Shown here piece by piece: positions 26,103-37,128 of a DNA stretch of 64,000 bases. A program made the translations under genes and the position numbers. Under the pieces are notes generated by a model. That model saw only the letters and a list, made by a program, of their open reading frames with translations, ran no database searches and was not told where the DNA came from. Numbering within the stretch: the first letter of the stretch is position 1; every line of letters begins with the position of its first letter. Source of the DNA: Pseudomonadota bacterium (GTDB taxonomy: Bacteria > Desulfobacterota > Desulfovibrionia > Desulfovibrionales > Desulfovibrionaceae); contig JAHIUW010000006.1 of the NCBI GenBank assembly GCA_018816865.1, forward strand, positions 60,012 through 124,011, given 5' to 3'.

Positions 26103-26462
26103 TTAGACGCCCGAGGAAGCCTTGGCGTCGACAGTCTTGGCCGGGTCAGCGGCTTCGACGGTCTTGGCGGCGTCAACGGTCGTGGCCGCGTCAGCGTCAG
26201 CGACGGCGGACTCGGGGTTGGCGGCCATGAAGGCTGCGGTATCCTCAGCCAACAGTTCGCTCTTGGCCTTGACCGTCCGTTCCTGACGCTCGACCCGATC
26301 CACCTCGGTGTCGATCGTGCGTTTTACGTCGGCAGTGACGCGCTTGAACTCGCCGAAGGCCTTGCCCAAAGAACGGGCCATCTGCGGCAATTTCCTGGGA
26401 CCTATGACGAGCAACGCCACCACGAAGATGACGAGCAATTCCATCGTGCCGATTCCAAACAT
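26103..26462 (-). CDS. tatB: Sec-independent translocase protein TatB
   Basis: Single N-terminal membrane helix and amphipathic helix typical of TatA/B (MFGIGTMELLVIFVVALLVI, then GPRKLPQMARSLGKAFGEFK). The Glu-8 position and the longer C-terminal tail favour TatB over TatA. The last 30 residues are a repetitive Ala/Thr/Val/Asp tail (DAATTVDAAKTVEAADPAKT). It is 33 bases before tatC. No tatA gene is in the window. Confidence 0.88.
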   Translation of the reverse strand: MFGIGTMELLVIFVVALLVIGPRKLPQMARSLGKAFGEFKRVTADVKRTIDTEVDRVERQERTVKAKSELLAEDTAAFMAANPESAVADADAATTVDAAKTVEAADPAKTVDAKASSGV

Positions 26463-26620
26463 GATTCACCTTCGGTTAGCGGAATTTCCAGGGCGGACCA
26501 TGTGGCCCGTCGCCAAGCTGTTGCAATCACGCGGAGAGGACCGGCGGCGGCGTTTCCCGACATGGCGCTGAACCCGTCCAGGTTCAAATCGCCATCCGCC
26601 CGCCAAGCCAGGGACCTGAA

Positions 26621-26652
26621 CCGTCACGGCCGCCAAGCGGGGACCGTGACGG
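26621..26652. other. Inverted repeat after guaA
   Basis: CCGTCACGG and CCGTGACGG flank a 14-base spacer that can itself pair (CCGC/GCGG). It lies in the guaA 3' untranslated region before tatB. There is no T-run on either strand, so it may be a Rho-dependent or processing structure. The rest of the 26463-26660 gap holds no gene I can see. Confidence 0.5.
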
Positions 26653-26660
26653 ATCGTGCC

Positions 26661-28220
26661 TTACTCCCACTCAATCGTTCCCGGAGGTTTCGAGGAGATA
26701 TCGAACACCACGCGGTTGACGCCCTTGACCTCGTTGATGATGCGGTTGGACATCCTGGCCAGCACCTCGGAAGGCAGGCGCGTCCAGTCCGCAGTCATGG
26801 CATCGAGACTATCCACGACACGCAGGGCCACGACGTTCTCGTACGTCCGGGCATCACCCATAACCCCGACGGTCTTCAAGGGCAAGAGCACAGCGAAACC
26901 TTGCCAGACCTTGCGGTACCAATCTGCGGCATGCAGCTCGGTCTGCACAATCTTGTCGGCGCGCCGCAGGATGTCCAGCCGTTCCTCGGTGATCTCGCCG
27001 ATGATGCGGATGGCCAGGCCTGGACCGGGGAAGGGGTGCCGCCAGATGATGGCATCGGGCAGGCCCAGCTCCACGGCCACTCGCCGCACCTCGTCCTTGA
27101 ACAGTTCGCGCAGCGGTTCCACCAACTTCAGGTTCATGATGTCGGGCAGGCCACCCACGTTGTGATGACTCTTGATGACCGCGCTGGGGCCGCCCTTGAA
27201 GCTGATGGACTCGATAACGTCCGGGTACAGAGTGCCCTGGGCCAGATATCTCACATTCTCGATCTTGGCGGCCTCGCGGTCGAAGATCTCGATGAACTTG
27301 TAGCCGATGATCTTGCGCTTCTTCTCGGGGTCCTCGACACCGGCCAGCTCGCCAAGGAACTCCTCCTGGGCCTGGACCCAGATCAGGTTCAGGTCGAAGT
27401 GCTGACGCAGATACCCGATGACTTCCTCACCCTCGTTCATGCGCATCAGGCCGTTGTCCACGAAGATGCAGGTCAGGCGCTTGCCGATGGCCTTGTGCAG
27501 CAGCAGGGCAACCACAGTGGAGTCGATACCGCCGGACAGGCCGCAGACCACGTGCTCGTCCTCGCCGATATTCTCGCGCAACTGGGCCACGTTGGTGTCC
27601 ACGAACGAACTCATGGTCCAGTCCGGAGACAGGCCCGCCACCTTGAACAGGAAGTTGGACAGGATCAGGCTTCCATCGTCGGTGTGAGCCACCTCGGGAT
27701 GGAACTGAAGACAGTAAATCTTCCTGGACATGTCAGCCATGGCCGCAATGGCCACGCTAGGGGTCCGGGCAATGACACTGAACCCCGCAGGCAACTCATC
27801 CACATGGTCGCCGTGGGACATCCAGACATTGTGCATGTCCTGTTCCTTGAGGCCCGCCCACAGAGGGCAGGTGCCGTAGGACTCGATCTCCAACTCGGCT
27901 CGGCCGTATTCACGATCCTCGCTGGCGGTGATCCTGCCGCCCAGGTTATGCGCCAGAAGCTGCATGCCGTAGCAGATGCCCAGCACGGGCAGACCCAATT
28001 CGAGGACGCCCTGCTGCAGTTCCGGGGACTCCTCGCCCAGCACGCTGGCCGGTCCGCCGGAGAGGATGATGGCCTGGGGGTCGCGGGCCTTGATCTCTTC
28101 CAGGGACGCCTCGCAGGTCAGAATCTCAGAATAGACACCGGCCTCGCGCACGCGGCGCGCGATCAGCTGGGTGTACTGGGACCCGTAGTCCAGGATTACA
28201 ACGCTATCGGTATTGCTCAT
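26661..28220 (-). CDS. guaA: GMP synthase (glutamine-hydrolysing)
   Basis: Converts XMP to GMP. The N-terminal class I glutamine amidotransferase domain has GICYGMQ (catalytic Cys near residue 86) and the distal FHPEVAHT. The ATP pyrophosphatase domain starts with [14 protein letters not shown] (SGGxDS loop), and the C-terminal dimerisation domain ends KPPGTIEWE. At 519 residues it is of normal length. It lies 17 bases downstream of guaB in the classical guaBA operon. Confidence 0.97.
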   Translation of the reverse strand: MSNTDSVVILDYGSQYTQLIARRVREAGVYSEILTCEASLEEIKARDPQAIILSGGPASVLGEESPELQQGVLELGLPVLGICYGMQLLAHNLGGRITASEDREYGRAELEIESYGTCPLWAGLKEQDMHNVWMSHGDHVDELPAGFSVIARTPSVAIAAMADMSRKIYCLQFHPEVAHTDDGSLILSNFLFKVAGLSPDWTMSSFVDTNVAQLRENIGEDEHVVCGLSGGIDSTVVALLLHKAIGKRLTCIFVDNGLMRMNEGEEVIGYLRQHFDLNLIWVQAQEEFLGELAGVEDPEKKRKIIGYKFIEIFDREAAKIENVRYLAQGTLYPDVIESISFKGGPSAVIKSHHNVGGLPDIMNLKLVEPLRELFKDEVRRVAVELGLPDAIIWRHPFPGPGLAIRIIGEITEERLDILRRADKIVQTELHAADWYRKVWQGFAVLLPLKTVGVMGDARTYENVVALRVVDSLDAMTADWTRLPSEVLARMSNRIINEVKGVNRVVFDISSKPPGTIEWE

Positions 28221-28237
28221 GATTCCAAATCCGTCTG

Positions 28238-29779
<1,542 letters not shown>

Positions 29780-29803
29780 TTACAATATTCCCGAAGGGGT
29801 GCT

Positions 29804-30511
29804 CTACTCTTCGCCCAGATACGCTGCGCGCACCTTAGGGTCGTTCAGGAGCTCCTGGGAGGTCCCCTCCATAATCACCTCGCCGGTGGCGAGTACGTAA
29901 GCCCTGTCGGCAGCGGCCAGAGCCATCTGTGCGTTCTGCTCCACGAGCAGCACGGTGGTTCCGGTCGAGTTGATCTTCTTGATGACCTGAAAAATGTTCT
30001 CCACAACAATGGGCGCCAGCCCCAGCGACGGCTCATCCAGCAGCAACAGTTTGGGCCGTGCCATGAGCGCCCTGCCGATGGCCAGCATCTGCTGCTCTCC
30101 GCCGGAAAGCGTGCCCCCGTGCTGCTTGCGGCGCTCGGAGAGCACGGGAAACAGCTCGTAGACCATGCGCTTGTCCTTGATCACCACGTCCTTGTCCTTG
30201 CGCAGGTAACTGCCCATGAGCAGGTTCTCCTCCACGGTCAGTACCGGGAAGATCATACGCCCTTCGGGGACCTGGGTCACGCCCATGGCCACGATTTTAT
30301 CGGTGGAGACCTTGGTGATGTCCCGGCCCATGAAGGTCACGCTGCCCTGCTTGGCCCGGGTCACCCCCGAGATGCTCATCAGCGTCGTGGACTTGCCGGC
30401 ACCATTGGCACCGATCAAGGTCACGATCTCTCCTTCGTTGATCTGAAGGGACACCCCTTTCAAGGCATGAATGCTGCCGTAGTAGGTATGGATATTCTCA
30501 ACTTTCAGCAT
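29804..30511 (-). CDS. livF: Branched-chain amino acid ABC transporter ATP-binding protein LivF
   Basis: An ATPase subunit of the liv importer, 235 residues. Walker A GANGAGKSTTL, the signature LSGGEQQMLAIGRALM and Walker B LLLLDEPSLGL are complete. The family-typical start MLKVENIHTYYGSIHAL matches LivF. Its ATG overlaps the livG stop (same base 30511), which indicates coupling. Confidence 0.94.
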   Translation of the reverse strand: MLKVENIHTYYGSIHALKGVSLQINEGEIVTLIGANGAGKSTTLMSISGVTRAKQGSVTFMGRDITKVSTDKIVAMGVTQVPEGRMIFPVLTVEENLLMGSYLRKDKDVVIKDKRMVYELFPVLSERRKQHGGTLSGGEQQMLAIGRALMARPKLLLLDEPSLGLAPIVVENIFQVIKKINSTGTTVLLVEQNAQMALAAADRAYVLATGEVIMEGTSQELLNDPKVRAAYLGEE

Positions 30512-31293
30512 CAGGCGGCACCCCGTCCCAGATAGGCCTCAATGACCATCGGATTTTCGCGAATGGATTTGGGGCTGCCCTCGGCGATGAGGATGCCATG
30601 ATCCAGCACCACCAGCCGTTCGCAGATGGTCATCACCAGCTTCATGTCGTGCTCGATGAGCACCACGGTGATGCCCTCGGCCACGATGGCCCGAATGAGT
30701 TTGATGAGCATCTGGGTTTCCTGGGGATTCATGCCCGCGGCGGGCTCGTCCAGCATGATCAGCTTGGGTTCGGTGGCCAGTGCCCTGGCGATTTCCAGGC
30801 GACGCTGGTTGCCGTAGGACAGGCTGGAGGCGTCACTGAGCGCATTCTTGCCCAGACCCACGAATTCCAGCCAGTGCATGGAGGAGTCGATGATCTTCTG
30901 CTCCTCGCGCTGCTGGGCGGCGAAACGCAGCACCGCACCAAAAAAGTTGGAACTGGTGCGGCAGTGGCAGCCCAGGCGCACGTTGTCCAACACCGTCAAG
31001 TCGTTGAACAGCCGGATGTTCTGGAAGGTGCGGGCAATGCCCAGCTTGGTGACCTTCTCGGACTTGAAACCGTTGGTCACGATGTTCTTGCCCGGTTCAG
31101 GGCTGAAGACCACCTGTCCACTCGTGGGTTCGTAGATCCCGGCGATGCAGTTGAACATGGTTGTCTTGCCGGCGCCATTGGGACCGATGAGGCCCAGAAT
31201 CTCGCCGCGACGAACCTCGTATTCCACTTCGGCCAGGGCCATCAGGCCGCCGAAGCGTTTGGTGACGCAGTCAATTTTAAGAATCGGATCCAC
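30511..31293 (-). CDS. livG: Branched-chain amino acid ABC transporter ATP-binding protein LivG
   Basis: The second liv ATPase. Walker A is GPNGAGKTTMFN, the signature region reads LSYGNQRRLEIARALA and Walker B is LIMLDEPAAGMNP, the usual LivG pattern. The GTG at 31293 was chosen because GGAGG lies six bases upstream; this gives 260 residues. The frame is open further to 31368 but without a start signal, and that part overlaps livM. Livs H, M, G and F form one minus-strand operon. Confidence 0.93.
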   Translation of the reverse strand: MDPILKIDCVTKRFGGLMALAEVEYEVRRGEILGLIGPNGAGKTTMFNCIAGIYEPTSGQVVFSPEPGKNIVTNGFKSEKVTKLGIARTFQNIRLFNDLTVLDNVRLGCHCRTSSNFFGAVLRFAAQQREEQKIIDSSMHWLEFVGLGKNALSDASSLSYGNQRRLEIARALATEPKLIMLDEPAAGMNPQETQMLIKLIRAIVAEGITVVLIEHDMKLVMTICERLVVLDHGILIAEGSPKSIRENPMVIEAYLGRGAA

Positions 31294-32314
31294 TTGCGCC
31301 TCCGTGAGTCTCACAAATTCGCTTTTCCAGGGCCACAAGCATCGGGTTGGTCTTGCCGCTCGAGGCAATGGCCGGGAAGAAGCCCGCAGGCTTGAAGCGC
31401 ATGATCAGGACCATGAGCAGTCCGTACACCAGGAAGCGGACTTCTGGAGGCAACCCAAGGGCAGGCAGGATCTCACGCAGCACCTCACCCATCGAGACCA
31501 TGATCACAGCACCGAAGAGCGCGCCACGCAGGTTGCCCAGGCCACCGAGGACCACCATGCACAGCACCAGGAACGACTCCCAGAACTTGAACATGTCCGG
31601 CGACAGGAACAGGTACCAACGGGCATAGAACGAGCCGCCCACGGCACCGATGGCCGCGGAGATGGCAAAGGCGATGACCTTGTAGTTCAGGATGTTCACG
31701 CCACAGCTGGCGGCAGCCATCGGATCCTCGCGGATGGCGAACCAGGCCCGCCCCAACCGCGAGTCCTCCACCCGTTTCAGGAGGAAGTACACGGCCGCCA
31801 CCAGGAAGATGGCCAGATAGAAGTACGGGGGCTCCCCGTCGAAATACCAAAACCAGTCAGGGTTCAGGAAGCTCAGGTCCAGGCTCACTGGCTCGATGCC
31901 GGGCAGCCCCAGCGGGCCGCGGGTCAACCAGATTTCGTTGGTCAAAAAGAGCACCACCAGCTCCGAAAAACCGAAGGTGACGATGGCGAAATAGTCGCCG
32001 GTGAGCCGGAGTGTGGGCGCACCGAGCAACACGCCCCACATTGCGCCGTTGGCTGCGGCCAGGGGCACGATGAGCCAGAAGCTCATGCCGTAGTGCACGG
32101 TCAACAGGCCCGAGGTATAGGCCCCGATGCCGAAGAAGCCCACGTAGCCCAAGTCCAGCAGACCGCAGAAGCCAGGCACGATATTCAAGCCCATGGCCAA
32201 CACCATGTAGACCATGATCAGGGTCATGACGTGCAGGACGTAGTCGCTGGACAACGGCATCAGAGGATAGGCCAGGGCCGCAATGAGGAACACGAAGAAG
32301 AGTTTGCGCTGCAT
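31277..32314 (-). CDS. livM: Branched-chain amino acid ABC transporter permease LivM
   Basis: A 345-residue inner-membrane permease with about nine or ten hydrophobic segments. The region GLNIVPGFCGLLDLGYVGFFGIGAY is the family hallmark, and the EAA-like cytoplasmic loop (ARAWFAIREDPMAAASCGVN) contacts the ATPases. It ends 17 bases into livG and begins ten bases after livH. Confidence 0.94.
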   Translation of the reverse strand: MQRKLFFVFLIAALAYPLMPLSSDYVLHVMTLIMVYMVLAMGLNIVPGFCGLLDLGYVGFFGIGAYTSGLLTVHYGMSFWLIVPLAAANGAMWGVLLGAPTLRLTGDYFAIVTFGFSELVVLFLTNEIWLTRGPLGLPGIEPVSLDLSFLNPDWFWYFDGEPPYFYLAIFLVAAVYFLLKRVEDSRLGRAWFAIREDPMAAASCGVNILNYKVIAFAISAAIGAVGGSFYARWYLFLSPDMFKFWESFLVLCMVVLGGLGNLRGALFGAVIMVSMGEVLREILPALGLPPEVRFLVYGLLMVLIMRFKPAGFFPAIASSGKTNPMLVALEKRICETHGGASGSDS

Positions 32315-32323
32315 GTCGTCCTC

Positions 32324-33220
32324 CTAGGCCTTGTCCACCACGGACTTGCCGAGCAGGCCCGAGGGTTTGAAGAGGATGACCGCGATCATCACCGCGTAGG
32401 CCACACCATCGCGGTACAGGGACGAGACGTAGCCCGCACCCAGGGCCTCGGCCACGCCTAGGACCAGGCCGCCCAGCATGGCACCGGGCACCGAGCCGAT
32501 TCCGCCCAGGACAGCGGCGGCAAAGGCCTTGACCCCCGCCATGTAGCCCATGGTGGGGTACAACGTGTTGTAATAAACGCTGACCAGGATGCCCGCCATG
32601 GCCCCGAAGGCCGAGCCCAGGGCAAAGGTGAACGAAATCACGAAATTGACGTTGATGCCCATCAGCGCGGCGGCGGTCTTGTTCTGCGCCAGGGCGCGCA
32701 TGGCCGTGCCGATCTTGGTGTAGGTGATGATGAAGAACAGCCCGAACATCATGGCGATGGTCACAGCAAAGATGAAGACCTGCAGCCAGGTCAGGTAGAC
32801 CTCACCCATGCTGAAGGCGGTCTCGTTGAGGTAGGCGGGCACGGCATCCTGCACGAACGGCAGAGGACGGCTGCCCCAGATGACCATGGCCAGGTTCTGC
32901 AAAAAGATGGACATGCCGATGGCCGTGATCAGCGCGGCCAGGCGCGGGGCATTGCGCAGCGGCCTGTAGGCGACGATGTCCAGCAAAATGCCCATGATGG
33001 CGCAGCAGCTCATGGAGAGCACAATGGCCAGATAGAAGGGCACTCCGAAAACGGAGATGAACATCACGCAAAAAAATGCGCCAAACATGTAGATCTCGCC
33101 ATGGGCGAAGTTGATCAATTCGATGACGCCGTAGACCATGGTATAGCCGACGGCGATCATTGCGTAGATCACTCCCAGGGTGAGACCGTTCACGAGTTGT
33201 GGCAGGAGTTGGTCTAACAA
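32324..33220 (-). CDS. livH: Branched-chain amino acid ABC transporter permease LivH (TTG start)
   Basis: A 298-residue permease with about eight membrane segments. The motifs GVIYAMIAVGYTMVYGVIELINFAHGE and MRALAQNKTAAALMGIN are LivH-typical. The start codon is TTG at 33220, supported by GGAG seven bases upstream and by the family start LxQxLxNGLxLG; no in-frame ATG lies closer. First permease of the liv operon, downstream of livJ. Confidence 0.93.
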   Translation of the reverse strand: MLDQLLPQLVNGLTLGVIYAMIAVGYTMVYGVIELINFAHGEIYMFGAFFCVMFISVFGVPFYLAIVLSMSCCAIMGILLDIVAYRPLRNAPRLAALITAIGMSIFLQNLAMVIWGSRPLPFVQDAVPAYLNETAFSMGEVYLTWLQVFIFAVTIAMMFGLFFIITYTKIGTAMRALAQNKTAAALMGINVNFVISFTFALGSAFGAMAGILVSVYYNTLYPTMGYMAGVKAFAAAVLGGIGSVPGAMLGGLVLGVAEALGAGYVSSLYRDGVAYAVMIAVILFKPSGLLGKSVVDKA

Positions 33221-33300
33221 GAGGATACTCCGGGATAATCGAGGCTGGGCGGGCGAGGGGTCACACGCCGATTTCGGGACTCATACGCTACTTGAGCCGA

Positions 33301-33342
33301 TTAATAAATAAAGAACAGGCTGGGTCGAAGCCCAGCCTGTTC
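33301..33342 (-). terminator. Terminator between livJ and livHMGF
   Basis: A perfect stem GAACAGGCTGGG / CCCAGCCTGTTC with a TCGAAG loop; on the minus strand a T-rich run (TTTATTTATTAA) follows. It would make livJ mRNA more abundant than the permease mRNA, as is common for binding proteins. Confidence 0.9.
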
Positions 33343-33367
33343 CGCTAGTCAACGATGTGACAGCTGC

Positions 33368-34516
33368 TTAGAGCTGCTTGTCGGCAGTGACAAATTTGCC
33401 ACCCTTGACCATCTTCACGAAGGCAGACTTCTGGGCGTCGCCATGCTCATTGAAATAGGTCAGCCCGGAGGCACCAACGTAGCCCTTTTCAGGGGTAGTC
33501 ATGCCCGCCATGTAATCGCGGACCTTGGTGCGGTCGGTACCGGCCTTTTCAATGGCCTGGAGCAGGATGCCTGCGGCGTCATAAGCGTTGACGCTCATGT
33601 AGTCAACATCGCGCTGATAGCGCTTGGTGAAATCGACGATGAACTTTTTGCCGATGTCGTTGGCGGCGTCAGCCAGGAACGGAGTGGTCAGGTAGGTATT
33701 CTCGGAGGCATCGCCGGAGAGATTGATATAGTCGGCGTTGTCCAGACCGTCAGCGCCGAACTTGATCACGTCCAGACCGATCTTCTTGGCCTGGCTGGCG
33801 ATGAGCGCGCCCTCGTTGTAGTAACCGGAGATGAAGAGGCCCTCGGGGGCGGCGCCCTTCAGCTTGGTCAGCTGGGGGGTAAAGTCGGTGGTGCCCTTGA
33901 CGTAGGCCTCGACGCCCACGACTTCCATGCCCAGAGCCTTGGCCTCGCCCACGAAGGCGTCCTTCAGGCCAATGCCGTAGTCGTTGTTCTCGTAAAACAC
34001 GGCGACCTTTTTCAGGCCCAGGCCCTTGCTGGCGTACTTGGCCAGGAACTGGCCCTGGTAGTCGTCACGGTAGACGTCACGGAAGGACCAGACGCGCTTC
34101 TCGCGGTCCTTGTTCAGGTCCGAGATGGTGACGTTGGTGGCGGTGGGGGAAATGGCGACGATACCCTTGCGCACGTATGTGGGCAGGGCGGCCAGGTGCG
34201 CGGAGGAGCAGAGGTGGCCGACAATGCCGACAATCTCATCGTCACGGACGATCTTGGTGGCCACGGTGGCGGCTTCCTTGGGATCGCAAAGCTCGTCCAT
34301 CCAGACAACTTCGATCTGGGCGCCGTTGATGCCACCGGCGGCGTTGATTTCGTCAACCTTCATCTCCACGCCGGCCTTGACGTTGTCGCCGTAGGAGGCG
34401 GCAGGCCCGGTGAAGGGGGACGCACAGGCGATTTTAATGGTTTTCGCAAATGCGGGGGCGCTGATAAGCGCGATCATGCAGGCCAACAACAGGGCTTTCC
34501 ACCATCCATTCCTCAT
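33368..34516 (-). CDS. livJ: Branched-chain amino acid ABC transporter substrate-binding protein
   Basis: A periplasmic binding protein of 382 residues. The signal peptide (WWKALLLACMIALISAPAFA) is cleaved after AFA. The mature start KTIKIACASPFTGPAASYG and the TNVTISDL and AVFYENNDYGIGLKDAF segments are typical of the LIV-binding family. GGAGG precedes the ATG at 34516. It is separated from livH by the 33301-33342 terminator. The ligand is probably Leu/Ile/Val, but members also bind other amino acids. Confidence 0.92.
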   Translation of the reverse strand: MRNGWWKALLLACMIALISAPAFAKTIKIACASPFTGPAASYGDNVKAGVEMKVDEINAAGGINGAQIEVVWMDELCDPKEAATVATKIVRDDEIVGIVGHLCSSAHLAALPTYVRKGIVAISPTATNVTISDLNKDREKRVWSFRDVYRDDYQGQFLAKYASKGLGLKKVAVFYENNDYGIGLKDAFVGEAKALGMEVVGVEAYVKGTTDFTPQLTKLKGAAPEGLFISGYYNEGALIASQAKKIGLDVIKFGADGLDNADYINLSGDASENTYLTTPFLADAANDIGKKFIVDFTKRYQRDVDYMSVNAYDAAGILLQAIEKAGTDRTKVRDYMAGMTTPEKGYVGASGLTYFNEHGDAQKSAFVKMVKGGKFVTADKQL

Positions 34517-34730
34517 TCGAAACCTCCACGAAAAGTTGATCTGACAGGGGGCGGTCCCCCGTGAGTATCGGTTCTGCCCAAAACGGGCCGATGAGGCCAC
34601 CCGCCCCACCGTACCGACATCTGCTATCTCAAGTGAAAATAATTGCCACGAGGCTCACTCCCATGTCAAATCTTTAATCTATCCGGCGGGCAAGCCTGTT
34701 TATTTTCACTCAGCACCCTCTGGCACCCAC

Positions 34731-34772
34731 AAAACGAAACGGCCCCGGAGGGAATCCCTCCGGGGCCTTTTT
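34731..34772 (-). terminator. Bidirectional hairpin downstream of the ccm operon
   Basis: A GGCCCCGGAGGG / CCCTCCGGGGCC hairpin with an AATC loop. On the minus strand it is followed by GTTTCGTTTT and on the plus strand by TTTTT. It ends the ccm operon, whose last gene stops at 34794. Confidence 0.85.
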
Positions 34773-34793
34773 GGGCCATCGGCCAGTGGAAGA

Positions 34794-35444
34794 CTAGTGA
34801 TCGAGTTCCTTCAGGGCTTCCTCAGCCTGCTCACGAGTGTCGTCATCCACCCCAGGGGTGTCGAGAATCGACTGCAGATACTCGGCGGCCTTGACCTTGT
34901 CGTCCAGGAAATGCCCATAGATGATGCCCAGATTGTAGCTGGCCATCACGTTGCCGGGTTCCAGTTCAAGGATCATCTCGAACTTTCCGGCGGCGTCCTC
35001 AAAACGTTTCAGATTGAACTCGGTGATGCCCAGCAGATTGAGAACCTGGAGATTGCCGGGTTCGACCACCAGAGCGCGCGACAGAAGGGCCTCGGCGCGA
35101 TCCCAGGCCTGCATGCGCATGAACTGCTCGCCCAGGGTGTGCAGGGTATGCACGTCCTTGGGGTTGTCCTCCAGTTTCTTCATCAGCTCGGTGATCATGC
35201 CCATGTTGGCCATGGGATTCTCGTCACCGTGGTCATCGGCCTGTGTCGCCCGCGGCTTCACGGTCATGGACGGATGTTCCGCCCGGTAGCCCACGGACCA
35301 GATCAGCGTGGCCGCCAAGCCGGCCACGGCGATGAGCAGCACCAGCTTCGCCCCGCCGGACAAGGCGGGCATGCGGGTCTTCTTGACGCCATCGGTCTGT
35401 TGCTGAGCCTTGCGCTCGGCCTTCAATTTCTGCTTTCTACCCAT
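34794..35444 (-). CDS. TPR-repeat membrane protein of the ccm operon
   Basis: A 216-residue protein with one membrane helix (about residues 31-50) and three to four tetratricopeptide units (HTLHTLGEQFMRMQAWDRAE, LQVLNLLGITEFNLKRFEDA, VMASYNLGIIYG). It is the last ccm gene, and its start overlaps ccmD by eight bases. By position it may replace the TPR part of CcmI/CcmH, which presents apocytochromes; no CcmH Cys motif (LRCxxC) is seen, so it is not a full CcmH. Confidence 0.82.
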   Translation of the reverse strand: MGRKQKLKAERKAQQQTDGVKKTRMPALSGGAKLVLLIAVAGLAATLIWSVGYRAEHPSMTVKPRATQADDHGDENPMANMGMITELMKKLEDNPKDVHTLHTLGEQFMRMQAWDRAEALLSRALVVEPGNLQVLNLLGITEFNLKRFEDAAGKFEMILELEPGNVMASYNLGIIYGHFLDDKVKAAEYLQSILDTPGVDDDTREQAEEALKELDH

Positions 35445-35574
35445 TGGAGAGCTGCTCCATTTGACGGATACGGGTGTTCAGCCTGCGCTGACGCGCGGCC
35501 AGAAAGGCCAGATAACCGCCCACGCCCAGCCAGACGGCCACGTTGGCGACGAGCAAATAGGTCTGGTAGTCCAT
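35437..35574 (-). CDS. ccmD: CcmD-family heme exporter component
   Basis: A 45-residue protein with one helix (YLLVANVAVWLGVGGYLAFL) and a basic tail (ARQRRLNTRIRQ). The size and topology are those of CcmD, which helps release holo-CcmE from the CcmABC complex. AAGGAG precedes the ATG at 35574. It overlaps the TPR gene and follows ccmC. The 166 bases between it and ccmC contain nothing I can recognise. Confidence 0.8.
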   Translation of the reverse strand: MDYQTYLLVANVAVWLGVGGYLAFLAARQRRLNTRIRQMEQLSNG

Positions 35575-35740
35575 CGTCTTCTCCTTTGCGTCAGCCGGAT
35601 TATCTGGCCGGACGTCGTTGCTCCGGGCGGTTCGCTGCGTGTGGCACGTAGCGGCGCGCCGATTGCGCTCATACCCCACCCCACCCCAGAGCGGAGGCGG
35701 AACGGGCACTGAATTCATTTACTTTAGCAGGCCTGCGCCC

Positions 35741-36457
35741 TCAGGCATCCGATGCAGCGCGGGCCACCGCATCCAGACGCTCGGCCTGGCCGAGCTGCCG
35801 GGCACGGAAGGCAGTCACCGCCAGCCACAGCAGACCAAAGGCCGCCAGACAGACGAACATGGTGGTCAACATCTCGGGCTCCAGCCCGCCGCCCTCTCTC
35901 TTGAAGATCGAGGGGTGGATGCTGCGCCACATGCGCGCGGACAGAAACACCAGGGGCACGTCCAGAAAGGCCACAATGCCCACCACGGCGGTGACCGTGG
36001 CCCGGCGCTCGCCGCCCATGCCGCTGGACCTGAGGACCAGATAACCGCAGTACACGAACCACATCACCAGGGTGGTTGTCAGCCGCGGGTCCCAGGTCCA
36101 CCACACCCCCCAGGAGGCCTTGCCCCAGAGCATGCCCAACACCAGCGCCAACCCGGCGAACAACACACCCACCTCGGCGGCAGCGCCCCCCAGATGATCC
36201 CAGAACGGGGTCCGCCGCACGAGAAACCCGATGCCCGCCACGCAGACCACCAGGAAGCTGAACAGCGACCACCAAGCCAATCCGATGTGCGGATAGAAAA
36301 TCTTCTGCACCGGGCCCATGGTCATCTCCACGGGAGCATAGATCCAGATGAAATACTGGGCCACGCAGAGCATAATCCCCGCCAGGATGGACACAGGGGT
36401 CAACCAGTTGATTGTTGTTTTCACCACGTCCTCGCTTTTTCGGAATCGAGAGATCAT
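35741..36457 (-). CDS. ccmC: Heme exporter protein CcmC
   Basis: Loads heme onto CcmE in the periplasm. Six hydrophobic segments are present, with the tryptophan-rich WGVWWTWDPRLTTTLVMW motif between helices three and four and conserved flanking His (FYPHIGLAWW and MWRSIHPSIF). The ATG at 36457 overlaps the ccmB stop as ATGA, arguing for coupling, although a GTG at 36424 is also possible. At 238 residues it is normal. Confidence 0.94.
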   Translation of the reverse strand: MISRFRKSEDVVKTTINWLTPVSILAGIMLCVAQYFIWIYAPVEMTMGPVQKIFYPHIGLAWWSLFSFLVVCVAGIGFLVRRTPFWDHLGGAAAEVGVLFAGLALVLGMLWGKASWGVWWTWDPRLTTTLVMWFVYCGYLVLRSSGMGGERRATVTAVVGIVAFLDVPLVFLSARMWRSIHPSIFKREGGGLEPEMLTTMFVCLAAFGLLWLAVTAFRARQLGQAERLDAVARAASDA

Positions 36458-37128
36458 TCCTCGCCACTATAGACGAAGGGAAACAAAATCAATGCCGCGC
36501 CGGAAAAGGCCGCGTCAAAGGCCCCGGACAGCCCCAGCCAGCCTGAGACGTCAACATCCTCACCTGCGAAGGCCACACCGAAGACCCGCACCCCGGCCAT
36601 GAGCAGCGGCACCAGCAGCGGGAACAGGATCACTGTCAGCAGGCTTTCCTTGGCCGCCTGCCCCTGGGCCAGTGCGCCCAGGAGTGCACCCAGGACCACC
36701 ACGCCCCAGTCCACCAAGGCCAGGGCGGCCAGCGCCTCAGGCACGGAGCCTTGAACCGACTGCCCCAGAAAGACCATGGCCGCAGGAAAGAACACCAGTT
36801 GGGCCGTGATCAGCAGCAACCACCCGGCCAGGGCCTTGCCCAGCCAAACCGCATGCACCGGCACCGGGGACAAGAGCAACGCCAGGCGCGTTCCGTTGTG
36901 CTCCTCCAGGCCATAGAGCGTATTAAAAATCAAGACCTGCGAGAAGAGACTGGCCAGCCAGAACACGCCCGCCGCGGCCTGCGGGGGCACCAGCTCGCCC
37001 GTGGGCCGCGCCAGGCTGAAGACGAAGATCAACAGCAGCCCCAGCAGCACGGGCTGAGCCAAGCCCACCCCGCCAGACAGGATCAGGCGCAGGTCCTTTC
37101 TGGCAATGGACAGTGCGGCGCCGATCAT
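36454..37128 (-). CDS. ccmB: Heme exporter protein CcmB
   Basis: A 224-residue membrane subunit with about six helices. It starts MIGAALSIARKDLRLILSGG and includes FWLASLFSQVLIFNTLYGLEEHNG and LALLLSPVPVHAVWLGK, the CcmB pattern. Together with CcmA it forms the ATPase that frees heme-loaded CcmE. It overlaps ccmA by four bases. Confidence 0.93.
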   Translation of the reverse strand: MIGAALSIARKDLRLILSGGVGLAQPVLLGLLLIFVFSLARPTGELVPPQAAAGVFWLASLFSQVLIFNTLYGLEEHNGTRLALLLSPVPVHAVWLGKALAGWLLLITAQLVFFPAAMVFLGQSVQGSVPEALAALALVDWGVVVLGALLGALAQGQAAKESLLTVILFPLLVPLLMAGVRVFGVAFAGEDVDVSGWLGLSGAFDAAFSGAALILFPFVYSGEE